DNA from: a bacterium UBA6154
GTDB taxonomy: Bacteria > Actinomycetota > Actinomycetes > S36-B12
Direction: 5' to 3'
Assembly (NCBI GenBank): GCA_002422375.1
Contig: DIUQ01000007.1
Coordinates: 1-48,120 of the forward strand
DNA length: 48,120 bases
Shown here: positions 25,643 to 34,939 of the stretch, piece by piece
Layout of the letters: the number at the start of each line of letters is the position of its first letter
Numbering within the stretch: position 1 is the stretch's first letter
Program-made: the position numbers and the translations under genes
The notes under the pieces: model-generated
The model's database searches: none
The model's input: only the letters and a program-made list of their open reading frames with translations
What the model was told of the DNA's origin: nothing

Positions 25643-26320
25643 GTGGCTAAGGGCAGAATCAGACAAAGTCTTTCATCGATTGCGCAGAACTGGCGCATGA
25701 CCGCGCAATCTTTCCCCTATCTCTGGGCTGAGGTTCTCGGGATAGTGGTGGTCACCGGTGTAATCATTGCAACGCCGGTCTGGATTCTTGTCAACCCGAT
25801 CACCGCCATACTGATCGCTCTCCCGGTAGCCCTACTCGCCGCCACCTATTGGTTTAGCCGTCGCGCCATGACCGCGGCTTACGCCTCCATTGAAGGTCAG
25901 CCCGGGGCCGCAGCAGCGGTCATTCAGTCGATCCGGGGAAATAAGTGGGCAGTTACCCCGGCTGTCGCGATCAACAAGAGTCAGGACATGGTGAGCCGAG
26001 TTGTCGGACGCCCCGGTGTGATCTTGATATCTGAGGGCCCGGGTAACCGTGTCACCTCACTACTGATCAACGAACGCAAAAAGACAGCGCGGTGGGTACC
26101 GGATATTCCCATTTATGAAATTCAGGTGGGTACCTCCGATGATCAAGTCTCCCTCAAGAAATTACAAAAGACCTTGAGCAAACTGCCGCGTAACCTGCGA
26201 GGCGGGGAAGTAACCGAAGTCCGACGCCGGCTCGATGCATTGGGCAATGCGGCGAATGCGTTGCCCATTCCCAAAGGACCCATGCCGACCAGCGCTCGCG
26301 CCGTTCGGCGTCCCCGCTAG
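25643..26320 (+). CDS. DUF4191 membrane protein
   Basis: Actinobacterial DUF4191 protein (225 aa), conserved next to lipA (Rv2219 in M. tuberculosis, from memory). Two adjacent membrane helices (about 28-48 and 50-68) are followed by a soluble domain (AAAAVIQSIRGNKWAVTPAVAINKSQDMVSRVVGRPGVILISEG) and a basic tail. Function unknown. The GTG at 25643 is leaderless-type. The stop TAG overlaps the stop of the convergent RDD gene in a shared CTAG (26317-26320). Confidence 0.9.
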   Translation: MAKGRIRQSLSSIAQNWRMTAQSFPYLWAEVLGIVVVTGVIIATPVWILVNPITAILIALPVALLAATYWFSRRAMTAAYASIEGQPGAAAAVIQSIRGNKWAVTPAVAINKSQDMVSRVVGRPGVILISEGPGNRVTSLLINERKKTARWVPDIPIYEIQVGTSDDQVSLKKLQKTLSKLPRNLRGGEVTEVRRRLDALGNAANALPIPKGPMPTSARAVRRPR

Positions 26321-26709
26321 GACACGCGCACAACCTGGGAGCCCAGTAAGCGGTCATGAAGGCCTCGGCCATCTGAGTCCAGCACCAGTGCAGGAATGAC
26401 CAACAGAATCAAGAAGGTGCGCGCCGCAATTCGCCACAGCGGTAAACGTCCGCCCTGAACACTCACGACCCGTAGACCAAGAATTTTTTGACCAAAGGAC
26501 GCTCCCAGCAGGAAAGTGAAGAGCACTATTTCCGCATAAAACACCACAACTGTGGCGATCATGGAATCCGCCGAACCGTAGGTATATTGCCGGAAAACAA
26601 GGACGGCAACACCCAGACTGGCAAACCAGTCAATGGACAGCGCGGCTAAACGTCGGCCAAAACCCGCAGACACCTGGTCAGGAAACATGAGCGGCCGCGG
26701 AGCACTCAC
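26317..26709 (-). CDS. RDD-family membrane protein
   Basis: 130-aa RDD-domain membrane protein with three hydrophobic segments; the naming Arg and Asp residues are seen in AGFGRRLAALSIDW and DGRGLHDRLLGSQVV. RDD proteins are small membrane proteins, some acting as ion transporters; its role here is unknown. The GTG at 26709 overlaps the permease stop as GTGA; an ATG at 26688 (MFPDQVSAG) is the alternative start. It is coupled to the ABC-2 permease, so it may work with that exporter. Confidence 0.85.
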   Translation of the reverse strand: MSAPRPLMFPDQVSAGFGRRLAALSIDWFASLGVAVLVFRQYTYGSADSMIATVVVFYAEIVLFTFLLGASFGQKILGLRVVSVQGGRLPLWRIAARTFLILLVIPALVLDSDGRGLHDRLLGSQVVRVS

Positions 26710-27476
26710 GTAATGTCTTTGCGATTGGTGGTGACCACCGCGGCTATCCCTAAAACAGCGGTGTAGACGATCAGCACCAATGCTGCCGCTGGAACACTCA
26801 ATGCATCCGTGCCACCGATTCCCGATGTGTTCGTAGCCTGAAGTATGGAATTCAGGGCACCTCCGGGCAGCCACTTTCCGATCCAGTCCACAAACACCGT
26901 CAGCAGTGCTTCGACAACGAAAATCCAGACGAGCGCGATAACAACAGCGGCCACTTGATTGGTGATGAGTGCGCCAATAGCCACGCCCAAAATGGAATAC
27001 AAGACGAGGCCAAGCAAGGTGCCACCCAAGATTTCGATCACCGAAGTCCACTCAATCGGTGCATGCTCGACGGTGGTCAACAAAATGGTTGCCACCACCA
27101 CTGTGGCCACCCACATGATGAATGCAATGACGAGCGCCAGGAGTGAGTACGTGATCATTTTCGCCAGAATCACTCGTTGGCGCACGGGCGCAGCGAGGAA
27201 CGTGGATGTGATCGTCTGATTCCGGTACTCCCCGCTCATGGCAATAATGCCCAAAATCAACACGAATACGGAGGCACCGCCGGCGGACGAAAAGATGTTG
27301 GTGACTGCGGCCTGGTTGCTCAGAACGTCAAGATCCTCCTGCCCCGGTGGGCCAGGGGTGAGATACACACCGAGCACCACGGTGAGCAACACAAAGCCGA
27401 GGGCAGACAGTGTCAAAATCCAGAGGAGCTTGGTGCTAAATGCCTTGCGAAACTCTGCCGTAATGAGCGCTTTCAT
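26706..27476 (-). CDS. ABC-2 type transporter permease
   Basis: 256-aa integral membrane subunit with six hydrophobic segments typical of the ABC-2 exporter class: an N-terminal cytoplasmic start (MKALITAEFRKAFSTKLLWIL), the SGEYRNQTITSTFLAAPVRQRVILAK coupling region between the second and third helices, and Ala/Val-rich helices. The ATG at 27476 overlaps the ATPase stop (ATGA). Substrate unknown; related two-gene systems export drugs, peptides or lipids. Confidence 0.88.
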   Translation of the reverse strand: MKALITAEFRKAFSTKLLWILTLSALGFVLLTVVLGVYLTPGPPGQEDLDVLSNQAAVTNIFSSAGGASVFVLILGIIAMSGEYRNQTITSTFLAAPVRQRVILAKMITYSLLALVIAFIMWVATVVVATILLTTVEHAPIEWTSVIEILGGTLLGLVLYSILGVAIGALITNQVAAVVIALVWIFVVEALLTVFVDWIGKWLPGGALNSILQATNTSGIGGTDALSVPAAALVLIVYTAVLGIAAVVTTNRKDIT

Positions 27477-28363
27477 GATGCTGCTCCTTCATCCTGTGTG
27501 AGCCCGAGGAACAGCGCTTCAAGGTCGGGTGTTTTTTCACGTAATTCGTGCAATTCAAGACCCTCCGAAAAGGCGCGGTGCCCGATCTCCGCAGCACTGA
27601 CGCCAGAGATAACGAGGGAGCCGCCTTCGCCAGGTCGAGCCGTCCATCCGGGGGTGGAGGCCAGCCTGTCCACGTGAGGGCCACGGACAACAACTTCCAC
27701 CGGTCCGCCGTTGGATAGCGCCGCCAGGGATCCTTGATAGACCAAGGAGCCGCTGCGAATAATGATGACGTCGTCCACCGTCTGCTGGACTTCAGAGAGC
27801 ACATGGCTGGACACAAGCACCGTGACGCCCTGAGCAGCCTGGTGCCGGAGAAACTGCCGCAGCCAGGAAATACCTTCGGGGTCGAGGCCATTCGCCGGTT
27901 CATCGAGAATGAGGACCTGCGGATTACCCAACAGTGCAACGGCCAGCGCCAGTCTTTGCCTCATGCCGAGAGAAAAGCCACCAACTTTCCGATGAGCTGA
28001 CTCGGTGAGACCCACCGTATGCAGTACCTCGTCCACCCGAGAGTCGGACACCCCAGCAACAGCGGCTAGCACGCGGAGGTGATTGCGAGCTGTGCGAGCC
28101 GGATGAAAGCCGCTGGCTTCCAAGGAGGCCCCGACGATGGTGATGGGGTTGGTCACATCCCGATATCGCTGCCCATCAATGGTGGCGGTACCGGATGTGG
28201 GGCTGACCAGTCCCAACAGACACCGCAGGGTGGTGGTCTTGCCTGCCCCATTAGGCCCTAGGAAGCCGGTCACTTTCCCCGGAGCAATGGAAAAACTCAG
28301 ATTTCGGACGGCGGTCACCCCGGAGCCAAAACTTTTGGTCAGATCGTGCACCTCAATAGCCAT
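27473..28363 (-). CDS. ABC transporter ATP-binding protein (ABC-2 exporter)
   Basis: 296-aa ATPase for the adjacent permease. Walker A GPNGAGKTTT (about 36-45), signature LGMRQRLALA, Walker B VLILDEPANGLDPEG and switch SSHVLSEVQQ are intact; a C-terminal extension of about 80 residues follows, as in drug-efflux ATPases. The signature reads SLGMRQR rather than LSGGQ, as is normal for this subfamily. The ATG at 28363 is leaderless-type. The exporter lies between DUF4191 and glnA, which are closer together in the mycobacterial locus. Confidence 0.92.
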   Translation of the reverse strand: MAIEVHDLTKSFGSGVTAVRNLSFSIAPGKVTGFLGPNGAGKTTTLRCLLGLVSPTSGTATIDGQRYRDVTNPITIVGASLEASGFHPARTARNHLRVLAAVAGVSDSRVDEVLHTVGLTESAHRKVGGFSLGMRQRLALAVALLGNPQVLILDEPANGLDPEGISWLRQFLRHQAAQGVTVLVSSHVLSEVQQTVDDVIIIRSGSLVYQGSLAALSNGGPVEVVVRGPHVDRLASTPGWTARPGEGGSLVISGVSAAEIGHRAFSEGLELHELREKTPDLEALFLGLTQDEGAAS

Positions 28364-28369
28364 ACCGCC

Positions 28370-28375
28370 ATCCTA
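28370..28375 (-). promoter_or_regulatory. -10 hexamer for the leaderless ABC exporter operon
   Basis: TAGGAT on the minus strand, 6 bases before the ATG at 28363; no ribosome site is present. Confidence 0.6.
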
Positions 28376-28470
28376 GGGGGCTATCCAAAACCCGGTTGAC
28401 CCTCTTTTCACCGAGGATGGTGCCCGTCTGCCACCCGAGCGAATCACCCCTGTGCAGCATGTGTCAGTCG

Positions 28471-28508
28471 TTAACACGACGGAAACAGACGGGATACAAG
28501 TAGGACAC
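28471..28508 (+). promoter_or_regulatory. GlnR-type operator upstream of glnA
   Basis: Four half-sites at exact 11-bp spacing: TTAAC (28471-28475), GAAAC (28482-28486), GATAC (28493-28497) and GACAC (28504-28508), each separated by six bases. This fits the actinobacterial GlnR pattern gTnAC-n6-GaAAC repeated. TAGTCT (28519-28524) is a possible -10, placing the sites over and upstream of -35, consistent with nitrogen control of glnA. The regulator gene is not in the window. Confidence 0.68.
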
Positions 28509-28576
28509 CCCTGACACCTAGTCTTGGGGCATAACCGGGAGTGCCCGGGGAGCATGGGTGAACACAGGAGGAACGA

Positions 28577-30001
28577 ATGTTCAAGGACAGTTCAGAGGTA
28601 CTGGACTTTATTAAGAAGGAAAACGTCGAATTTGTCGATGTTCGATTCATGGACTTGCCAGGCGTCATGCAACATTTCAATGTGCCGGTTGGTTCCTTCA
28701 GCGCGGACGCCTTCGAAGAAGGCTTGATGTTTGATGGATCGTCTATCCGCGGTTTCCAGGCCATTCACGAGTCAGATATGAAACTTGTTCCAGACCCCAC
28801 CACGGCCTATCTCGACCCATTCCGTCCCGCAAAGACCCTTGTCATGAATTTCTCCATTCTTGACCCCTTCACTGATGAGCCTTACTCCCGTGACCCACGC
28901 AATGTGGCATCGCGCGCCGAGGCGTATCTCACATCCACCGGTATTGCAGACACGGTGTATTTCGGACCTGAGGCAGAGTTCTACGTCTTTGACGACGTTC
29001 GATTCGAAACCAATCAGCATTCGGGCTACTACTACATCGACTCCGTAGAAGGAGCATGGAACACGGGGCGCGTCGAAGAAGGTGGTAACCGCGGGTACAA
29101 GACTCGTTATAAAGGTGGCTACTTCCCCGTTCCGCCCGTGGATCACTTTGCCGATATCCGCGACGACATGGTGCGGTCCCTCCAACAGGTGGGCTTGAAG
29201 GTTGAACGATCCCACCATGAAGTGGGTACCGCAGGCCAGGGTGAGATCAACTACACCTTCAATACTCTGCGCAGTTCCGCAGACGACCTCATGAAGTTCA
29301 AGTACGTGATCAAGAATGTTGCCTGGGCACATGGCAAAACGGCAACCTTCATGCCGAAGCCGCTCTTTGGCGACAATGGATCTGGCATGCACTGCCACCA
29401 ATCACTCTGGATGGACGGTAAGCCACTGTTCTATGACGAGAACGGTTACGGCGGTCTGTCAGACATTGCTCGTTGGTATATCGGTGGCTTGCTCGCTCAT
29501 GCACCGTCCCTCTTGGCATTCACCAACCCCACAGTAAATAGCTACCACCGCCTGGTTCCTGGCTTTGAAGCTCCGGTGAATCTGGTGTATTCGGCTCGGA
29601 ACCGTTCCGCGTGTATCCGTATTCCGGTGACTGGTAGCTCCCCCAAGGCCAAGCGCATTGAGTTCCGCGTGCCTGACCCTTCCAGCAATCCCTACCTCGC
29701 CTTTGCCGCACAGCTCATGGCCGGTCTCGATGGCATTAAGAACAAGATCGAACCTATGGCTCCCGTGGATAAGGACCTATATGAATTGCCACCGGAAGAG
29801 TTGGCCAATATTCCCCAATTGCCCGCCTCCTTGGAAGCGGCGTTGGACGCGCTCGAGGCAGACAACGAGTACCTGCAAGCAGGTGGAGTCTTCCCTGCCG
29901 ATCTGATCGAAACGTGGATCGACTACAAGCGCAACAACGAAATTGCTCCCATTCGTTTGCGGCCACATCCACATGAATTCGAAATGTATTACGACCTGTA
30001 G
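28577..30001 (+). CDS. glnA: Glutamine synthetase type I (adenylylatable)
   Basis: Ammonia-assimilating enzyme making glutamine from glutamate, NH3 and ATP (474 aa). Family blocks are [19 protein letters not shown], the metal-binding [24 protein letters not shown], the ATP signature [25 protein letters not shown] and [17 protein letters not shown]. The adenylylation target Tyr is present in [10 protein letters not shown] (Y402), so the nearby GlnE can regulate it. AGGAGG (28567-28572) precedes the ATG. A GlnR-like operator lies about 70-105 bases upstream. Confidence 0.97.
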   Translation: MFKDSSEVLDFIKKENVEFVDVRFMDLPGVMQHFNVPVGSFSADAFEEGLMFDGSSIRGFQAIHESDMKLVPDPTTAYLDPFRPAKTLVMNFSILDPFTDEPYSRDPRNVASRAEAYLTSTGIADTVYFGPEAEFYVFDDVRFETNQHSGYYYIDSVEGAWNTGRVEEGGNRGYKTRYKGGYFPVPPVDHFADIRDDMVRSLQQVGLKVERSHHEVGTAGQGEINYTFNTLRSSADDLMKFKYVIKNVAWAHGKTATFMPKPLFGDNGSGMHCHQSLWMDGKPLFYDENGYGGLSDIARWYIGGLLAHAPSLLAFTNPTVNSYHRLVPGFEAPVNLVYSARNRSACIRIPVTGSSPKAKRIEFRVPDPSSNPYLAFAAQLMAGLDGIKNKIEPMAPVDKDLYELPPEELANIPQLPASLEAALDALEADNEYLQAGGVFPADLIETWIDYKRNNEIAPIRLRPHPHEFEMYYDL

Positions 30002-30051
30002 GAACACCGCCTCCTGACAAGCCGGGAACGAGCAGTTACCCTCTGGGAATC

Positions 30052-30525
30052 ATGACCAACGATTCCGCACGAGGGTGGCTGCTCGTTCTTATTCAAGTCG
30101 TCATTTTCCTTGTGTACGCGTTTCTTCCCACTCGCAGCACAACACTTATCCCCTCAGTCGCGGGAGGCATCCTGTTGGCGGTTGGCGGAGTGGTCGTTGC
30201 CATGGCATTTCTGTCCCTGGGAAACGCACTGACTGCCAACCCCGTTCCACTGGCTCATGCACATCTGCGAACAAGCGGGATATTTTCTGTAGTTCGGCAT
30301 CCGATCTACACCGGAATCCTGATTGGTCTCGCCGGCTATGTCATTCTTCGAGGAACCTGGTGGACGCTCGCCTGGTGGGTAATAACCGTGCTCTTCTTTC
30401 GTGCAAAATCACGATGGGAGGACTCGCTCCTGGCTGCTAAGCACGGAGCCGAATGGACTGCGTGGGCACACAACACTCCCGCACTCATGCCCTTTAGTCC
30501 TTTCCGTAGAAAATCCGCTCCATAA
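30052..30525 (+). CDS. Isoprenylcysteine carboxyl methyltransferase-like membrane protein
   Basis: 157-aa membrane protein of the ICMT/phospholipid methyltransferase-like group, with four to five hydrophobic segments and the cofactor-site motif SVVRHPIYTGILIGLAGY, followed by the acidic/aromatic RWEDSLLAAKHGAEWTAW. The methyl acceptor is unknown. ATG at 30052 with TACCCT (30037-30042) 9 bases upstream. It is convergent with glnE and overlaps it by 32 bases at the 3' ends. Confidence 0.82.
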   Translation: MTNDSARGWLLVLIQVVIFLVYAFLPTRSTTLIPSVAGGILLAVGGVVVAMAFLSLGNALTANPVPLAHAHLRTSGIFSVVRHPIYTGILIGLAGYVILRGTWWTLAWWVITVLFFRAKSRWEDSLLAAKHGAEWTAWAHNTPALMPFSPFRRKSAP

Positions 30526-33445
30526 CGGTTCGCGCACGCCGAGTCGCCCGGAGATAGCTCTCCTCTAGTTCCCCGGCTTTGTCACTTCGGTAACCCATCA
30601 AGTAGGTAACGGCAGACAACTCGGTGTAATCGGCTGGTAACAGATCGCTCATGGAGCCTCGAGCCAACATGATGGCATCGCGAATGCTGCTAGCCAATTT
30701 CCAGGCAGTTGTCAGTATGTCGGCATCTTGTGCATCCATGAGTCCATCGCGCTGTTCAGCTTCCATCGCAGAGATAGTGGCGGTGGTCTGTAGTGACGGA
30801 TGACCGTGGGCATGCTGCAGTTGGAGCAGCTGCGCAACCCACTCGACATCACTCAATCCCCCGCGACCCAACTTGGTATGCCGAGTCGGATCGGCTCCCC
30901 GAGGTAGACGTTCGGCTTCCATCCGAGCTTTCAACTTTCGCATTTCCAGCAGGGCACCCTGGTCAAGACCGTGTTCTGGGTAACGGAGTGGGTTAATCAT
31001 GGTGATAAAAGCTGCACCGAGATCAGGATCGCCCGCGGCAGGTCGAGCACGCAATAAGGCCTGGGCCTCCCATGGGGACGACCACTTGGCGTAGTAGGCC
31101 CTGGTTGATTCCATGCTTCGAACCAGCGGACCGGCTTTGCCCTCGGGGCGTAAATCCGCATCGATCTGGAGTGCTGGTTCATCTGCCGGTGCACTCAGCA
31201 GCGCCATGACTTCATTGATGATCTTGAAAGCCTGTTTACCTGCTTCCAGTGAGTCGACCCCAGGAAGGGGTTCGTATATAAACATCACGTCCGCATCACT
31301 GCCGAAACTCAACTCGGTGCCGCCATAGCGACCCATGGCAATGATGGACAGTTTCGCCAGTGGGTCGCTGGGCATGACGGCGGCTAATGCCCCTTCGAGC
31401 ACGGAGTCAGTGACATGACTGATTGCTGCCCCAGTTTCTTCAATCGTGGCCAGGCCTAGAGCCGCGGCTGCACCAGCTCGGAATAGTTCGCGCCGACGCA
31501 TGGCTCGCAGAGCAGTGACCGCTTTACCTGGATCGTCGTGGCGTTTCACAATAGAGCGCACCTCGGAGGTGAGGTCCACCGGTTGCAATTCTTCGTCGTG
31601 TGCCAGCATGGCAATCGATTCGGGAGCGCGGCGAATGAGATCGGTGAGATAACGACTGGAGGCCAGCAGGTGAGCCAACCGCTCTGCGGCCAGTGATTCG
31701 TCCCGTAGTAAGCGTAAATACCAGTGACTTGATCCCACTTGATCACTCACTTGCCGAAATGCGAGCAAACCCGCATCTGGATACGGCGCTTGCGAAAACC
31801 AAGAGAGCAGAACCGGCAAGAGAGTGCGCTGAATGATTGCTCGACGACTGACACCACTGGACAATGCATCAATATGCCGTAGCGCACCTTCAGGATCAGT
31901 GAATCCCAGTGCCCGAAGTCGATCCACCGCCGCGGCCGTGGATAAGCGAGCCTCGGTCGCGTCCAAACCCGCCACCGCGTTGAGCAGCGGACGGTAAAAC
32001 AACTTTTCGTGGATTCTCCGGACGTCCTTGGCATGGTCTTTCCACTGCTTCAGGAGCGACTCAACAGGATCACTACGCATGCCCATGCTTCGCGCGAGGA
32101 TCTGTAATTCCTGCTGATCATCAGGGAGTGTGTGCGTCCTTCGTAACTGCCGCAATTGCACACGGTGCTCCAGCGACCGTAGGAACCGATAACTTTGTTC
32201 GAGCTTGTTCGCCTCTTCGCGACCGACATAACCCCACGTGGCTAGTGCACGCAGAGCGTCAATCGTGTTACTACTGCGGAGGAGGACATCGCTACGACCA
32301 TGAACCAATTGCAGGAGTTGGACGGAAAATTCAATATCCCGTAGTCCCCCCGGCCCTAACTTCAGTTCACGAGCCGCGACGGCTGGGTCAACATTGTCTT
32401 CCACTCTCCGACGCATGGCTTGAACATCTGCCACAAAGTTTGGTCGATCGGCCGCAGCCCAGACAAAGGGCTGAATGCGGGACATGTAGTCCTCCCCTAC
32501 TACTGGGTCGCCAGCAACAAATCGCGCCTTGAGTAATGCTTGGAATTCCCAGGTGCTTGCCCACCGTTCGTAGTAGCCCGCGTGGGATTCCACCGTTCGC
32601 ACCAGTGCACCCTGTTTCCCTTCGGGTCGCAGAGCCGTATCAACTTCCCAGATCATTCCTTCCGAGGTCACCGCACTGCACGCATTGATCACGCCCCGAG
32701 CGAGCGCGGTCGCCATGTCCACGGACTCGGTTGAATCGGTGGCAAAGATCACGTCAACATCGCTGACATAGTTCAGTTCGCGCCCACCTGTTTTTCCCAT
32801 GGCAATGATGGCGATCGGACAGAATGGGTCGGCGACGGCGGAACGTGCAACCGCTAAGGCCGCCGCGAGGACGGCATCGGCTAAGTCGCTGAGCCACCCC
32901 GCAATCACCTCCATAGGAAAACCGCCACTGAGATCTCTACTCGCAATCGCCAACAGCTCGCGTCGATACACCACCCGCAGTCGATTGAGGGTCTCCTCCG
33001 AATTGTCGCGGGCAATCGGTGCAACAGATTCCGGATCTGCACCCACAGATGTGAGCAGCCGCTCCCGTAAACCACGGGGAGGTTCCGCCAGTGTCTCGGA
33101 ATCCATCAGGGATTCACAATCGGTGTGGCGCACTAGAAACTCCCCGAAACCTGTGGACAGTCCGAGCACGTGCATGAGGCGACCTAGTACATACGGGTCG
33201 GCGGATAGGGAACTCACTAACCGGAGTCGGTCCGACTCCTCGGCTGATTCCACAATGCGCACCAACTGCGTGAGAGCGGCATCCGGATCCGCTGCACCCG
33301 ATAGCGCCTCGGAGATATCGCTCACTTGCAGTCGACCAACCGTCAGTTCCGTCAGTCGCTCCAAGGCGGCTATTGCAGGTGCCGAGTCCTGAACGCCAGC
33401 GCGAACCACCATGGCACGCAACGACTCACCGCGGGTTGACGCCAT
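30494..33445 (-). CDS. glnE: Bifunctional glutamine synthetase adenylyltransferase/deadenylase GlnE
   Basis: 983-aa enzyme that adds and removes AMP on the glutamine synthetase tyrosine according to nitrogen status. It contains two nucleotidyltransferase halves: the N-terminal deadenylase with GGRELNYVSDVDVIFATD (around residue 225) and the C-terminal adenylyltransferase with GGTELSFGSDADVMFIYE (around 715), each followed by LRPEGKQGALVR / LRPEGKAGPLVR. Length is usual. The ATG at 33445 is leaderless-type. It lies between glnA and glnA2, as in mycobacteria. Confidence 0.96.
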   Translation of the reverse strand: MASTRGESLRAMVVRAGVQDSAPAIAALERLTELTVGRLQVSDISEALSGAADPDAALTQLVRIVESAEESDRLRLVSSLSADPYVLGRLMHVLGLSTGFGEFLVRHTDCESLMDSETLAEPPRGLRERLLTSVGADPESVAPIARDNSEETLNRLRVVYRRELLAIASRDLSGGFPMEVIAGWLSDLADAVLAAALAVARSAVADPFCPIAIIAMGKTGGRELNYVSDVDVIFATDSTESVDMATALARGVINACSAVTSEGMIWEVDTALRPEGKQGALVRTVESHAGYYERWASTWEFQALLKARFVAGDPVVGEDYMSRIQPFVWAAADRPNFVADVQAMRRRVEDNVDPAVAARELKLGPGGLRDIEFSVQLLQLVHGRSDVLLRSSNTIDALRALATWGYVGREEANKLEQSYRFLRSLEHRVQLRQLRRTHTLPDDQQELQILARSMGMRSDPVESLLKQWKDHAKDVRRIHEKLFYRPLLNAVAGLDATEARLSTAAAVDRLRALGFTDPEGALRHIDALSSGVSRRAIIQRTLLPVLLSWFSQAPYPDAGLLAFRQVSDQVGSSHWYLRLLRDESLAAERLAHLLASSRYLTDLIRRAPESIAMLAHDEELQPVDLTSEVRSIVKRHDDPGKAVTALRAMRRRELFRAGAAAALGLATIEETGAAISHVTDSVLEGALAAVMPSDPLAKLSIIAMGRYGGTELSFGSDADVMFIYEPLPGVDSLEAGKQAFKIINEVMALLSAPADEPALQIDADLRPEGKAGPLVRSMESTRAYYAKWSSPWEAQALLRARPAAGDPDLGAAFITMINPLRYPEHGLDQGALLEMRKLKARMEAERLPRGADPTRHTKLGRGGLSDVEWVAQLLQLQHAHGHPSLQTTATISAMEAEQRDGLMDAQDADILTTAWKLASSIRDAIMLARGSMSDLLPADYTELSAVTYLMGYRSDKAGELEESYLRATRRARTVMERIFYGKD

Positions 33446-33451
33446 GTGGCA

Positions 33452-33457
33452 AACCTA
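33452..33457 (-). promoter_or_regulatory. -10 hexamer for leaderless glnE
   Basis: TAGGTT on the minus strand, 6 bases before the ATG at 33445; it lies in the 28-base gap after glnA2, showing that glnE need not depend on the glnA2 promoter. Confidence 0.58.
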
Positions 33458-33473
33458 CTCTGCGACTGCTCGC

Positions 33474-34811
33474 TTACAGGGAAGGCAAATACCTATTCAT
33501 TTCCCACTGGGTCACCTGCTGGCGATATTCCTCCCACTCAGCACGTTTATTGCGCAGGAAGAAATCAAAAACATGCTCTCCCAGCGTCTCGGCAACAAGC
33601 TCGCTCTTCTCCATGGCAATGATCGCTTGATTGAGACTTCCCGGCAGCGGCTTCATGCCCAATGCGTTGCGCTCTCCTTCAGTGAGTGACCAGACATCGT
33701 CTTCTGCCTCAGGTGGCAGTTCATAGCCCTCTTCAATTCCCTTCAGGCCAGCAGCGAGGAGAACGGCAAAGGCAAGATACGGATTAGCAGCGCTGTCCAT
33801 GGCGCGATATTCGATGCGAGCGCTGTTCGCCTTATCCGGCTTATACAACGGAACCCGCAATAATGCGGATCGATTATGCCGCCCCCAACACACCCACGCG
33901 GGAGCTTCTGCCCCTCCAGCGAGTCGCTTATAGGAGTTCACCCATTGGTTCGTTACAGCCGTGAACTCAGGCGCATGGACGAGTAGACCGGCAATGAATG
34001 AGCGGGCCACTTTGGACAGTTGGTGTGGTGCACCAGGTTCGTAAAAGGCATTGGTGTCGCCTTCAAAAAGGGACAGGTGAGTATGCATTCCACTTCCTGG
34101 ATATTGCATAAACGGCTTGGGCATAAAGGAGGCAAATATTCCTTGGTCGAGCGCTACTTCTTTGATCGCCAAACGAAATGTCATGAGATTGTCAGCAGTG
34201 GACAGCGCATCGGCGTAACGCAAATCAATTTCCTGCTGCCCTGGACCGCCTTCATGGTGACTGTACTCAACGGAAATTCCCATGGATTCCAGCATGGTGA
34301 TTGCCTGTCGCCTGAAATCATGCGCCACGCCATTAGGGGCATTGTCGAAGTAGCCATATCGGTCCACAGGAACTGGTTCACGCCCCTGTTCTGGCTCACC
34401 TTTGAACAGATAAAACTCAACTTCCGGGTGTGTGTAGAAAGTGAAACCCATGTCGGCGGCTTTGGTCAAGGCACGCTTCAGCACATGACGTGGGTCAGCG
34501 AATGACGGTGATCCATCTGGCATCTGGATATCACAGAAGATCCGAGCGACGCCCGGACCTTCTTCTCGCCAGGGCAAGATATTGAAAGTACTGGCATCCG
34601 GCTTGGCCAACATGTCAGATTCATATACGCGAGCAAAGCCTTCGATAGCGGACCCGTCGAAACCAATACCTTCGCTAAAAGCGCCTTCTAACTCGGCAGG
34701 GGCAATCGCCACCGACTTCAACGCCCCAAGAACATCGGTGAACCAGAGGCGAACAAAGCGAATATCTCGCTCCTCCACCGTGCGCAATACAAATTCAGCT
34801 TGCTTGTCCAC
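33474..34811 (-). CDS. glnA2: Glutamine synthetase GlnA2-type, apparently not adenylylatable
   Basis: Second type I glutamine synthetase (445 aa). Signature blocks are GIGFDGSAIEGFARVYESDM, THPEVEFYLFKG, HHEGGPGQQEIDLRY, the ATP site KPFMQYPGSGMHTHLS and NRSALLRVP. At the site of the adenylylated Tyr it reads DDVWSLTEGER, with Trp (W374), so GlnE should not modify it. The start is taken as the GTG at 34811, giving MDKQAEFVLRTVEERDIRF with GGAGG five bases upstream; the frame reaches back to 34844. Whether it makes glutamine or acts on another amine cannot be told. Confidence 0.94.
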   Translation of the reverse strand: MDKQAEFVLRTVEERDIRFVRLWFTDVLGALKSVAIAPAELEGAFSEGIGFDGSAIEGFARVYESDMLAKPDASTFNILPWREEGPGVARIFCDIQMPDGSPSFADPRHVLKRALTKAADMGFTFYTHPEVEFYLFKGEPEQGREPVPVDRYGYFDNAPNGVAHDFRRQAITMLESMGISVEYSHHEGGPGQQEIDLRYADALSTADNLMTFRLAIKEVALDQGIFASFMPKPFMQYPGSGMHTHLSLFEGDTNAFYEPGAPHQLSKVARSFIAGLLVHAPEFTAVTNQWVNSYKRLAGGAEAPAWVCWGRHNRSALLRVPLYKPDKANSARIEYRAMDSAANPYLAFAVLLAAGLKGIEEGYELPPEAEDDVWSLTEGERNALGMKPLPGSLNQAIIAMEKSELVAETLGEHVFDFFLRNKRAEWEEYRQQVTQWEMNRYLPSL

Positions 34812-34926
34812 CACTACCTCCACAATCGTTGGGGTCGCCGGCACTGCCGGATCGTGACCTCCGACTCACACCTTAGAGTCCCAGGCTCCATGGTGCTCCC
34901 TCTCGTGTTACAGAGCGGTTAACAAG

Positions 34927-34932
34927 TACCCT
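34927..34932 (+). promoter_or_regulatory. -10 hexamer for leaderless nadE
   Basis: TACCCT, 7 bases before the GTG at 34940, with no ribosome site. The rest of the 128-base glnA2-nadE divergent gap shows nothing clear. Confidence 0.5.
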
Positions 34933-34939
34933 CGCACCT

